Assembly: GCF_001440395.1 (NCBI RefSeq)
Contig: NZ_LLXZ01000120.1
Span: 138,474-202,473 of the forward strand
Length of the DNA stretch: 64,000 nucleotides
Source: Bradyrhizobium jicamae
Lineage (GTDB): Bacteria; Pseudomonadota; Alphaproteobacteria; Rhizobiales; Xanthobacteraceae
Direction: 5' to 3'
Part shown: in pieces, positions 52,332-60,487 of the stretch
Layout: each line of letters opens with the position of its first letter
Numbering within the stretch: the first letter of the stretch is position 1
Notes under the pieces: generated by a model
Told to the model about the DNA's origin: nothing
The model's database searches: none
Seen by the model: the letters and a program-made list of their open reading frames with translations, nothing else
Translations under genes and position numbers: made by a program

Positions 52332-53837
52332 TCAGTCCTCTCGGAACGCGCCGTGGAAGCTGTCGAGCAGAGGCCTGAGAGCGTAGAGCGCCACGGTGCC
52401 GTAACCCGTCTTGATGAATACCTGCGCCGGCATTCCCGGAATAATCTGGACACTATCGATCCCGGCGCCGACCAGATCCTGAACTCGAATCTTCGCTGCG
52501 TAGTACGGCTGATCAGTGCGCTTGTCGACTAGACGGTCGGCAGAAACGTGCGTCACAGTCCCATGGAGCCGCGGCACGCGGCGCTGATTGTAGGGCAGAA
52601 GATTCACCTCGGCGCTCAGCCCGAGACGGACCACATCGATATCCTCGGGCCTGACGCGCGCAATCACGATGAGCCGATCCTGCCGGGGAACCAGGTCCAT
52701 GAGAGGTGCCCCGGCGCCGATAACGCCGCCTGGCGTATGGATCTTCAGGTCGGTTACCACGCCGTCCTCGGGCGCCTTGACCATCGTTCGCGCGAGCTGG
52801 TCGTCGGCCGCCCGCAGTCGTTCCCACGTCTGAAAGATCTGGTTCTGCACCTCGCGCAGCGACTGCGCGATCTCGTTCTGACGGTCATGCTCCAGTTTGA
52901 GAAGAACAGCCTCGGATTCGTTGATGACCTGCCCCGCGCGCGATATCTGCGCGACAATCTCTCCGCGCCGTCCTTCGATGTCAGCGATCTCTCGCTCGAG
53001 GTTCAGAAGCCGCGGGCGCCGCTCGAGCCCCTTGCTGACGAGGGTGGCCACCGTTGCCGCTTCCTCGCGGACGATGTCGATGCGCCTTGCGGCCGCGCTT
53101 TCCTGCGCCCTGAGGCCCTCGATCTCCTTTTCCACCTGCGACCTCTTCTCCCGATTTACGGCCGCTTGCGATTGAAAGACCTGCCGACGCGTTTCGAAGA
53201 TGGCTTGCTGGCCCGCAAGGACATCCGCGACTGAAGAACTCGCCATCTGCGCCATCTCCAGCCTGGCTGGAAATGATACCCGCTCTTCTCCGCGCTGTTC
53301 CGCCTGCAGCCGTGCCTCTCGCGCCGTCGCCTCCCACAACTGGCCTTGCAGGCTCTGGGATTCGGCACGGGCCTTGGTGTCCTCCAACGAGATCAGCGTT
53401 TGTCCGGCACGGACAACGTCACCGTCCGCGACCAGAATTTCCCTGATGATGCCGCCCTCAAGGTGCTGAATGGTCTTGCGGCTCGACTCGGACTCGACGG
53501 TGCCGACAGCAATCGCGGCACTCTCGAGGGGGGCATAGGTCGACCAGGTACCGAGACCGATGACGAAGCCGCAAACCAGCAGATTTCCTGTCCAGGTGAC
53601 GCCGCGCAGCCGGTCGCGGAGCGCCGGCGGCGCCGACCTCAGCCACCGTGGAACCTCCCAGATCTCTGCATGAACGAATGCAATTTTTAGACGAGCCCAT
53701 CCTCTTTGGGCAAGGAGATCAAAATGCTTGATATGAATCCAGGTGACTCGGCTCAGCCGATAGCAGAGCGCCGGCGCCGCCGATCTCAAGTACCGTAAAG
53801 CCTCTCGAATCTTGATCTGAGCGAATGAAATTTTCAT
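52332..53837 (-). CDS. type I secretion membrane-fusion protein (HlyD family)
   Basis: 501 residues. One membrane anchor (NLLVCGFVIGLGTWSTYAPL, about 84-103), then lipoyl halves (GGIIREILVADGDVVRAGQTLI; VVTDLKIHTPGGVIGAGAPLMDLVP) flanking a long coiled-coil hairpin, and a C-terminal beta domain (GMPAQVFIKTG). It links the inner-membrane ABC exporter to an outer-membrane TolC-like channel, not present in the window. The cytoplasmic N-terminus is odd: residues 2-33 are repeated at 51-82 with 18 of 32 identities. Lies 49 bases after the ABC gene. Confidence 0.92.
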   Translation of the reverse strand: MKISFAQIKIREALRYLRSAAPALCYRLSRVTWIHIKHFDLLAQRGWARLKIAFVHAEIWEVPRWLRSAPPALRDRLRGVTWTGNLLVCGFVIGLGTWSTYAPLESAAIAVGTVESESSRKTIQHLEGGIIREILVADGDVVRAGQTLISLEDTKARAESQSLQGQLWEATAREARLQAEQRGEERVSFPARLEMAQMASSSVADVLAGQQAIFETRRQVFQSQAAVNREKRSQVEKEIEGLRAQESAAARRIDIVREEAATVATLVSKGLERRPRLLNLEREIADIEGRRGEIVAQISRAGQVINESEAVLLKLEHDRQNEIAQSLREVQNQIFQTWERLRAADDQLARTMVKAPEDGVVTDLKIHTPGGVIGAGAPLMDLVPRQDRLIVIARVRPEDIDVVRLGLSAEVNLLPYNQRRVPRLHGTVTHVSADRLVDKRTDQPYYAAKIRVQDLVGAGIDSVQIIPGMPAQVFIKTGYGTVALYALRPLLDSFHGAFRED

Positions 53838-53886
53838 GAAACCCCGTTCCCTCCGGATAAGGCGACAGGAGTAGGCGCGCCGCTAC

Positions 53887-55683
53887 TCATGGCGAGATCG
53901 GCTGCGGCGAGGCGCCAATGCCGCTTTCGCAGTTCTGGTCCGCGCGACCTCGCACCGGTTCGCGCGAAGCAACTTGCGGGCGGGCCAAACACCTCTCGAA
54001 AACTTCCCTGCTCTCGCCGAAGGCGGTAACCGAACCGTCCTGCATGATGGCAATCTTGTCCGTTACGCCCAGGATCCCGATCCGGTGGGTGATGATGATG
54101 ACAGTGGTATTGGCCGCCTTCATCCATTCAATGGCGTCGAAAAGCATGCGCTCGCCGAGCGAGTCGAGGCTGGAGTTCGGCTCGTCGAGGACCACGAGGT
54201 GCGGGTCGCCGAAGAACGCCCGTGCAAGGCCAAGACGCTGGCGAAACCCGCGCGGGAGATTGGCGCCTCCACCAGCGACGACCGTATCGTAAGCCTGCGG
54301 CAGCCGGATGATCGTCTCATGAATGCCGGCCAGCTTCGCTGCTTCAATGACCTGCTGCAAATCGACGTCGTCCAGCCGGGCAATGATGTCCTTTATAGTT
54401 TCTCCGAAGAGATCGATGTCCTGCGGCAGATATCCAACGCGCCGGCCTTCACCCAAGTCTCGGACGGCTGAAATGTCGATGCCATCGAGCAGGACCGACC
54501 CTGCCGTCGGAGCAGAGATTGCAGTGATAATTTTGCCAAGCATGGATTTGCCGGAGCCGGACGGACCGATGATGCCTAGGCATTCACCAGGTGCGAGACC
54601 GAACGATACGCCCTTCAGGAACAAATGGCTCGATCCTGGCAGCACGGCGCCGACATTGTTGACGATGAGATCGCCCTTTGGCCGGTTCGGGAGGGCCTTG
54701 ACGTACGTAACCGGGGTGACAGCGGACATGATGTCGTTGAGCCGACGGTAGGCGGCGAGAGCCAAGCCGAATGCCTTCCAGCCCACGATCGCCCCCTCAA
54801 CGGGTGCGATCGCGCGCCCGAACAGCAAGCTCGCGGCAAAGATGATGGCGGGACTTCTGCTCTGTTCCAGGACAAGCCAGGTGGCAGCCCCCATGATCAG
54901 TACCTGCGCCAGCGCCCGCGCAGGTTTGGAGATCAGCATGATGGTTTCGTTGCGGCGCTGGACCACCTCCTGCTCGCTCCTCGCATCCTGCGCAGCCTGG
55001 CGGATCAGGCGCGCGGCACCGTCGAGCATTCCCATGGCCCTGATCACGTGAAGATTTCCGATAGCCATGCCGAACCATCCCTGGCTCCTCGTCACCGCGG
55101 CAGCTGACCTCGCCCGCGGGCCTTCCGTGAGCAAGTCACCGGCAAGCCCGAGACCAATCAGGAGAAGCACACTGAGTGCGCCTATCACCCCCAGCAACGG
55201 ATGCACGAGGAACAGAACGCCAACGAAGAGCGGCGTCCAGAGCGCGTCAAGCAGGGTCGAACAGGCCCCGGACTGAGCGAACTGACGCAGGGTCGCGAGG
55301 TCGCGATATGCCTCCGACGCCCGCGCCCGATCGGCTTCATAGGCGTATTTGAAGCTCGCGGAAAGCGCTGCTGGATGGAGTTCCTCTTCGAGCCACTCGC
55401 CCATTCGGCCCAATGCAGCGCGGCGCAGTGCATCAAGCACGCCGCCGACCACGACGGTAAACGCAACGATGAGCGTCAGCATCAGGAGCGTATCGCCGCT
55501 TCGGCTTGACAGCACGCGATCATAGATCTGAAGCAGATAGATGGAAGGCGCGAGAAGAAGCAGATTGTAGCTACAGCTATACGCGAAAACGAGCCCGAGC
55601 GATCCCGCGCAAGCCCGCAAGGCTGCCTTCAGCGGAGTTCGCGACGGTGACATCGTTTGCAGCCGGTGCGGTGACATCAGCAT
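53887..55683 (-). CDS. type I secretion ABC exporter (PrtD-like) with aberrant signature motif
   Basis: 598 residues: six-helix membrane domain, no N-terminal C39 peptidase, then an ATPase domain. Walker A GPSGSGKS (near 371), Walker B LVVLDEPNSSLD and H-loop IITHR are normal. The ABC signature, normally LSGGQRQR, reads LPRGFRQR (near 476), replacing the Ser and the first Gly. PrtD-type exporters move unfolded substrates with C-terminal signals. Upstream on the same strand are two Gly/Asn-rich proteins, the likely cargo. Confidence 0.9.
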   Translation of the reverse strand: MLMSPHRLQTMSPSRTPLKAALRACAGSLGLVFAYSCSYNLLLLAPSIYLLQIYDRVLSSRSGDTLLMLTLIVAFTVVVGGVLDALRRAALGRMGEWLEEELHPAALSASFKYAYEADRARASEAYRDLATLRQFAQSGACSTLLDALWTPLFVGVLFLVHPLLGVIGALSVLLLIGLGLAGDLLTEGPRARSAAAVTRSQGWFGMAIGNLHVIRAMGMLDGAARLIRQAAQDARSEQEVVQRRNETIMLISKPARALAQVLIMGAATWLVLEQSRSPAIIFAASLLFGRAIAPVEGAIVGWKAFGLALAAYRRLNDIMSAVTPVTYVKALPNRPKGDLIVNNVGAVLPGSSHLFLKGVSFGLAPGECLGIIGPSGSGKSMLGKIITAISAPTAGSVLLDGIDISAVRDLGEGRRVGYLPQDIDLFGETIKDIIARLDDVDLQQVIEAAKLAGIHETIIRLPQAYDTVVAGGGANLPRGFRQRLGLARAFFGDPHLVVLDEPNSSLDSLGERMLFDAIEWMKAANTTVIIITHRIGILGVTDKIAIMQDGSVTAFGESREVFERCLARPQVASREPVRGRADQNCESGIGASPQPISP

Positions 55684-55746
55684 TGCGTTCCCGCCAGATT
55701 ATCTGAAGTCCGAGCCATCCGTTGTTGCCGACTTCGCTGGCGAATT

Positions 55747-55776
55747 GAGAACCGGCAGCCCCCGCTGCCGGTTCTC
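55747..55776 (-). terminator. hairpin between the small Gly/Asn-rich gene and the exporter
   Basis: GAGAACCGGCAGC and its exact complement form a 13-bp stem around CCCC. On the minus strand it is followed by AATTC, without a T-run. It likely attenuates transcription or protects the upstream cargo mRNA. Confidence 0.7.
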
Positions 55777-55795
55777 TGCCCCTCGGAAGCGTCGA

Positions 55796-56308
55796 TCAGC
55801 CGTGGCCCATGCCTGAATCTTCGATATAGTAGGTCTCGTGACTGTTGAGCGAGTCGTTCAGGATAGTGACATCAACGTCACCACCTTTTGCGGTGTTGTG
55901 GTCTCCGCCATTGCCGCCGACGCCGGCCCACACGTTCTGACTCATGTCCGCCTTGAGGTAGTTCTTCTGATAGGCCGACGTATCGGCGTCCACGTCGGAC
56001 TTGTTGTGGCCGCTGTCCGACTTCTGGTCGCCATTCGATACGGCCTTTCCGCCCTCCGCCTTCGAATGCTTCTGCGCCTTCGCATTCGCGCCCCCGGCGT
56101 CCCAATAGGCCTTCTGATAAACGTGGTCGCCGGTCTTGACGTCGACGTTGGCGCCATCGGCCTTGTTGTACGGATTGAATTCGATACTGGGCTTGCTGGT
56201 GATATCACCCTTGTTGATGCCGTCTCCACCATTGCCTGCGTTGTTGCCGCCGGTCGAAGCCTTGATCACGATCGTGTCGGAAGGAAACGATGCCTTTGCC
56301 ATTGTCAT
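55796..56308 (-). CDS. Gly/Asn-rich probable type I secretion substrate, short form
   Basis: 170 residues, rich in Gly, Asn, Asp and Lys. It has no signal peptide. The N-terminal STGGNNAGNGGDG and the later WAGVGGNGGDHNTAKGGDV match the two ends of the repeat unit in the 411-residue protein upstream, so it resembles one expanded unit with a different, highly charged middle. The C-terminus (TILNDSLNSHETYYIEDSG) could be the export signal. AGGGAG precedes ATG 56308. Lies between the repeat protein and the exporter genes. Confidence 0.75.
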   Translation of the reverse strand: MTMAKASFPSDTIVIKASTGGNNAGNGGDGINKGDITSKPSIEFNPYNKADGANVDVKTGDHVYQKAYWDAGGANAKAQKHSKAEGGKAVSNGDQKSDSGHNKSDVDADTSAYQKNYLKADMSQNVWAGVGGNGGDHNTAKGGDVDVTILNDSLNSHETYYIEDSGMGHG

Positions 56309-56497
56309 GTCAGTCTCCCTGAGCTGGTTTGCACACTGTGCGTCCCCATGTGGACAGCAACGATCTTGGATTTGGATGCCGGATCGATCTAGCTGCCAAA
56401 GCTGATGCCACCCGAAGCGACGTGTACGTCCGAAGTGCTACGCTCTCGCTGTCGGAATCCGGACAGCTCCAATGCCTCCAGAGCGTCTTCAAACGAA

Positions 56498-56528
56498 AGC
56501 CCACCCTGGGCTTGCTCCAGGGTGGGCT
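56498..56528 (-). terminator. hairpin after the repeat-protein gene
   Basis: AGCCCACCCTGG and CCAGGGTGGGCT form a 12-bp stem with a 7-base loop, then TTCGTTTG on the minus strand. Expected to terminate or attenuate transcription after the 411-residue protein. Confidence 0.78.
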
Positions 56529-56593
56529 CGCGTCAAGAAAACACGTCAGAAACTCGATAACCCCGTTTCGATTCTACCGAAACGGAACAAGCT

Positions 56594-57658
56594 CTAGGCG
56601 TGATCCAGCAAGTGGAGATCCGACAACAGGTCCATGGCGAAATCGCCGCCGAGCGCAGCATGGCCGTTGCCGCCGTCGCCACCGATTCCAGCGATCTGGA
56701 TCGCGCTCTGATCGAACACGACATTGTTGCTCTGATGAGCCTCGGCTGTTGAATTGTAGCCGGCGACCGCAATGTTGATCGGCGCGTAGATGGCCACGTC
56801 GATGTCGACCAGGCTTCCTGCAAAATGGCCGTTGCCGCCGTTGCCGGCGCTGTTGTTGCCGGTCGCGATGACGTCAGAGCCAATCAATTCGAAGATAGAA
56901 GAGAAAATGTCCGAACTGCCGCCAATCGCGGCATTGCCGTTCCCGCCATCACCGCCGACGCCGGCCGTCTGAACAGCGGATTGATCGAACACCACGTCGT
57001 TTGTCTGCTCGGCGTGAGCCGTGGAATTGTATCCCGCTACCGCGATGTTGATCGGATAGTAAAACGCAAAGGTCGCGTGAACGAGCCCCCCATAAGCGTA
57101 TCCATCGCCACCGTTGCCGGCGCTGTTCTCACCTGTACTGATCGCGCCCGAGGCGCCAGACCCGGACGCATCGACGTTTCCGCCTGATGCGGCATTGCCA
57201 TTGCCGCCGCTACCACCAACTCCCGCGATCTGGGTCGCGGATTGATCAAAATAGGTAACGTTCGTCTGATGGGCGTCGGCTGTCGCATGGGGGCCGGCCA
57301 CAGCAATGTTGACCGGGTTATAGATCGCGACAGGAGCATGCACCATTGATCCGGAGAAGTAGCCATCGCCGCCATTGCCGGCGCCGTTGTTACCTGTTCC
57401 AATCATGCCGTAGCCGGCAGGCCCGAACGCGCCGACGCTTCCACCAGATGCGGCATTCCAATTGCCGCCATCACCACCAACTCCGGCGAACTGGGTCGCA
57501 GACTGATCAAAGTAGGCGACGTTCGTCTGAAGGGCGAAGGCCGTTGCATGGACACCCGGCCACGCCACGTTGAGCGGCTCGAAACCAGCGTAGCTGCCAT
57601 TGATCAGGCTCCCGGCAAAATGACCTTTGCCGCCATCGCCGGCGCTGTTATCTCCGGT
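56594..57658 (-). repeat. four in-frame coding repeats of about 260-273 bp
   Basis: The units start at 57658, 57397, 57136 and 56863 (minus strand). Conserved blocks are FDQSA and GGDGGNGNAA; the end of units 3 and 4 differs in length. Divergence between copies indicates an old expansion. Confidence 0.85.
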
Positions 57659-57829
57659 GTGGGCCAAAAAGCGAGGCGATGAATCCGCGGAAAGCCACCA
57701 CGAGTCCGGCAAATCGTGCCCGAGCATACCCTTGCGACCAACGACAACAGGGTCCTGTGCACTCCGATGATACATGACTGTCGCCCCACCGAAATTGCTT
57801 CGCGCCGACCGGACGGACGCCTCCCGCAC
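56594..57829 (-). CDS. Gly/Asn-rich tandem-repeat protein, probable type I secretion substrate
   Basis: 411 residues. After a non-repeated N-terminus of 57 residues come four tandem repeats of 87, 87, 91 and 89 residues. Each contains TGxNSAGNGGDG, a PxNIAVAG segment, QTN...FDQSA and AGVGGDGGNGNAA. There is no signal peptide; the last residues (AMDLLSDLHLLDHA) are acidic and hydrophobic, as in many type I export signals. The start is uncertain: GTG 57829, or ATG 57775 or 57727. No RTX calcium nonapeptide is present. It probably forms a surface or extracellular repeat structure; the family is unknown to me. Confidence 0.8.
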   Translation of the reverse strand: MREASVRSARSNFGGATVMYHRSAQDPVVVGRKGMLGHDLPDSWWLSADSSPRFLAHTGDNSAGDGGKGHFAGSLINGSYAGFEPLNVAWPGVHATAFALQTNVAYFDQSATQFAGVGGDGGNWNAASGGSVGAFGPAGYGMIGTGNNGAGNGGDGYFSGSMVHAPVAIYNPVNIAVAGPHATADAHQTNVTYFDQSATQIAGVGGSGGNGNAASGGNVDASGSGASGAISTGENSAGNGGDGYAYGGLVHATFAFYYPINIAVAGYNSTAHAEQTNDVVFDQSAVQTAGVGGDGGNGNAAIGGSSDIFSSIFELIGSDVIATGNNSAGNGGNGHFAGSLVDIDVAIYAPINIAVAGYNSTAEAHQSNNVVFDQSAIQIAGIGGDGGNGHAALGGDFAMDLLSDLHLLDHA

Positions 57830-58020
57830 TCAAGAGAGAATGTCACCTCGGCACGCCAAAAGCCGAGTCGTCAATTCGGACAGCAAACGTTCGGGCGATA
57901 GGCACGATATCAGTTACACCCGTTCGGGTATGGTGACGCCTTGCGTGAATCCATAATCACCAGGGTGATCATGATCCGGTTACCGGGAATGAGCCCGCGC
58001 TTTCCGAGAAGGTCATTTGT

Positions 58021-58045
58021 GGAACCTAACGGAACCTCAGACGTT
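58021..58045 (+). promoter_or_regulatory. EcfG-type general stress promoter
   Basis: GGAAC, 16 bases, CGTT: an exact match to the EcfG consensus of rhizobia, 88 bases before the FBP aldolase/phosphatase start codon. A second GGAAC follows inside the spacer. The remainder of the 303-base gap from 57830 holds nothing else identified. Confidence 0.65.
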
Positions 58046-58132
58046 CTGTTTCGCGAATGAGCAGCGCCGTCGCCCCGGCGCAGCAAGCACAGACGCCGAG
58101 GCGCTGCGCTGCGCTGGTCGGAGGAAACGCTC

Positions 58133-59278
58133 ATGAGACTCACTCTTTCGGTCATTAAGGCTGACGTCGGCTCTATCGGGGGCCATACCAAACCGTCTTC
58201 ACGGATGATGGCGACTGTCGATCGCGAGGTCGGCAAGGCGATCGCCAATGGTCTCCTGATCGACGGCTTCGTCTGCCACACCGGCGACGACATTGCGATC
58301 ATCATGACGCACACATGGGGCGAAGGGGACGTCGAGGTACATCAATTCGCCTGGAAGACGTTTCTCGCGGCTACGTCGATCGCGAAAACCTCCGGCCTCT
58401 ACGGCGCCGGTCAGGATCTTCTGGTCGACGCGCCTTCCGGAAATGTTCGCGGCGCCGGACCGGCCGTCGCGGAACTCAGCTTCGACCACAGCCTCTCGAG
58501 CCCGAGGCCCGCGGAGTCCTTCATGGTGTTCGCCGCCGACAAATGCGGCCCCGGCGCCTACAACCTGCCGCTCTACCTCGCCTTCGCCGATCCCATGTAT
58601 TGCGCCGGGCTGATGCTTCCTCCGATGATCAAGGGCTTCCGTTTCCATGTCATCGACATGGACCATACGGCCGGCGACAGCGTGATCGAACTCGACGCGC
58701 CCGCGGACAGCTACCACATCGCGGCCCTGCTCCGCGACAATGAGCGCTTCGGGATCGATCGCATCGTTTCCCGAACACATAACGAGGTTGTCGCCGCTGT
58801 TTCGGCGCAACGTCTTCACTCGATCGCAGGCAAGTACACCGGCAAGGACGATCCGGTCGCGATCGTCAGGAACCAGGGGATTTTCCCGGCGCCCGAAGAA
58901 ATCGTCTCGCCGTTCGCGAAGGCGCACTTCGTAGGCGGCGATGCGCGGGGCTCGCACGTGATGCCACTCATGCCTGTGCCACTCAACACAGCGGTGACAG
59001 GCATGTACTGCCTGCCGATCGTTTCCTGCACCGGCTTTTCGATCGACAAGGACGGCCGTTTTTCGGAGTCCTTTACCGATTTCTTCGACAACCCGGCGTG
59101 GGACGAGGTCCGTCGGCTCGCGCAGCGCAAGGCAATCGAGATGCGCAGCCAGGGCTGGTCCGGCGCCGCGATGCTGCCCTATTCCGAGCTGGAGTATGGT
59201 GGCTTCCGCGACACCGTGTCCTCACTGCTGGAGCGCTTTCAGGTGCGCGAGGAGCGCAGGCCGGAAGCGGCCGAATAA
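58133..59278 (+). CDS. fructose-1,6-bisphosphate aldolase/phosphatase (archaeal-type, class V)
   Basis: 381 residues. N-terminal TLSVIKADVGSIGGHT with the metal-binding Asp, then HTGDDIAIIMTHTWGEGD, FAADKCGPGAYNLPLY and FDNPAWDEVRRLAQRKAIEMR, all typical of the bifunctional enzyme that condenses triose phosphates and dephosphorylates the product, committing carbon to gluconeogenesis. GGAGGA precedes ATG. Occurs in archaea and deeply branching or autotrophic bacteria, so it is unusual beside a phosphofructokinase (15-21 bases downstream). Confidence 0.92.
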   Translation: MRLTLSVIKADVGSIGGHTKPSSRMMATVDREVGKAIANGLLIDGFVCHTGDDIAIIMTHTWGEGDVEVHQFAWKTFLAATSIAKTSGLYGAGQDLLVDAPSGNVRGAGPAVAELSFDHSLSSPRPAESFMVFAADKCGPGAYNLPLYLAFADPMYCAGLMLPPMIKGFRFHVIDMDHTAGDSVIELDAPADSYHIAALLRDNERFGIDRIVSRTHNEVVAAVSAQRLHSIAGKYTGKDDPVAIVRNQGIFPAPEEIVSPFAKAHFVGGDARGSHVMPLMPVPLNTAVTGMYCLPIVSCTGFSIDKDGRFSESFTDFFDNPAWDEVRRLAQRKAIEMRSQGWSGAAMLPYSELEYGGFRDTVSSLLERFQVREERRPEAAE

Positions 59279-59299
59279 GGGATCGCCCGCGAGGTGGGT

Positions 59300-60487
59300 A
59301 TGGCAAAAAGGCGCATCGGCATTCTCACGGGCGGCGGCGACGTTCCCGGCCTCAACGCCGTCATCAAGAGCGTGACCTATCGCGGCAGCGAGAACGACAT
59401 CGAGGTCGTCGGCCTCCGCCGTGGTTGGGAGGCCCTCACGCATGTGAACCTCGAGGACCCGGCCTCGAGGTCCCACTACATCATCCCGCTGAACCGCGAC
59501 AATACGCGCACCATCGACCGGAGCGGCGGCACCGTGCTGCACTCGAGCCGTACCAATCCGTCCAAGATGAAGAAGCTGCCGGATCATCTCGCAGGCAAGG
59601 ACTTTCCGGCCTCGTCCAGCACCAAAGGCGGCATCGCAACCAGGACGTGGGACGTTACTGGCCAGGTGCTGGCCAACCTCTCGGGGCTCGGCATCGAGCA
59701 CCTGATCGCCATCGGCGGCGACGATACGCTCAGTTACGCAGCCAGGCTCAACGAACTCGGCGTCAAGATCATCGCCATTCCGAAGACCATGGACAATGAC
59801 GTCCGCAACACCGAATACTGCATCGGCTTCTCGACCGCAATCACGCGCGCCAGCGACGCCATCCAGCGGCAGCGCACCACTGTCGGTTCGCACGAGCGAA
59901 TCGGCATCTTCCGCGTCTTTGGCCGCGATGCCGGATTTACCGCGCTCTACACCGCGTACGCCACCTCGATACGGTGCGTCATACCGGAGTACAAGGTCGA
60001 TATCGACAAGCTGATCCGGCTGCTCCTTGAGGAGAAACGCGCCAACCCAAGCAACTATGCGCTGGTCGTGCTCAGCGAGGGAGCCGCGTGGGAGGGCTAC
60101 GAGGTGCAGGAATACGGCGAGCCCGATGCCTACGGCCATCGCAAGAAGGCGAGCGTGGCGGAATCACTCGCCGACGAGATCAAGCGGCGCGTTGGCGAGG
60201 AGACGATCACGTCTGACCTCACCTACGACCTGCGATCGGGCAATCCGGACTTCATGGACAAGCTCGTGGCCCTGACTTTCGGCAACATGGCCTACGATGC
60301 CATCCTGGAAGGCAAGACCGGCCTCATGTCGGCGCTGGTCGAGGGACGCTACGACCTCGTGCCTATCCCTGAGGCCAAGCTCGGGCCGCGAAAACTGGAC
60401 GTCGCCAGCACGTACAACACGGAGCGCTACCGCCCCATCTATGGCAACAAGCGCGGGCTGCCGATCTTTCTCAACCGCGCGTCATAG
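59300..60487 (+). CDS. 6-phosphofructokinase, probably PPi-dependent
   Basis: 395 residues. The donor-site motif is IGGDDTLSYA, with Asp where ATP enzymes have Gly (GGDGS), and the next is IPKTMDND, with Lys where ATP enzymes have Gly (PGTIDND). Both changes mark pyrophosphate-using PFKs, whose reaction is reversible. RVFGRDAGF and LSEGAAWEG are further family motifs. ATG 59300 was preferred over GTG 59294. Forms an operon with the FBP aldolase/phosphatase. The 3' end overlaps the convergent DUF459 gene by 49 bases. Confidence 0.9.
   Translation: MAKRRIGILTGGGDVPGLNAVIKSVTYRGSENDIEVVGLRRGWEALTHVNLEDPASRSHYIIPLNRDNTRTIDRSGGTVLHSSRTNPSKMKKLPDHLAGKDFPASSSTKGGIATRTWDVTGQVLANLSGLGIEHLIAIGGDDTLSYAARLNELGVKIIAIPKTMDNDVRNTEYCIGFSTAITRASDAIQRQRTTVGSHERIGIFRVFGRDAGFTALYTAYATSIRCVIPEYKVDIDKLIRLLLEEKRANPSNYALVVLSEGAAWEGYEVQEYGEPDAYGHRKKASVAESLADEIKRRVGEETITSDLTYDLRSGNPDFMDKLVALTFGNMAYDAILEGKTGLMSALVEGRYDLVPIPEAKLGPRKLDVASTYNTERYRPIYGNKRGLPIFLNRAS

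Noticed and set aside
56594..57829. resemblance of the Gly-rich repeat protein to PE_PGRS or RTX proteins
   Set aside because: PE/PPE domains are absent and the RTX nonapeptide GGxGxDxUx is not present in tandem; only the Gly/Asn richness is shared.
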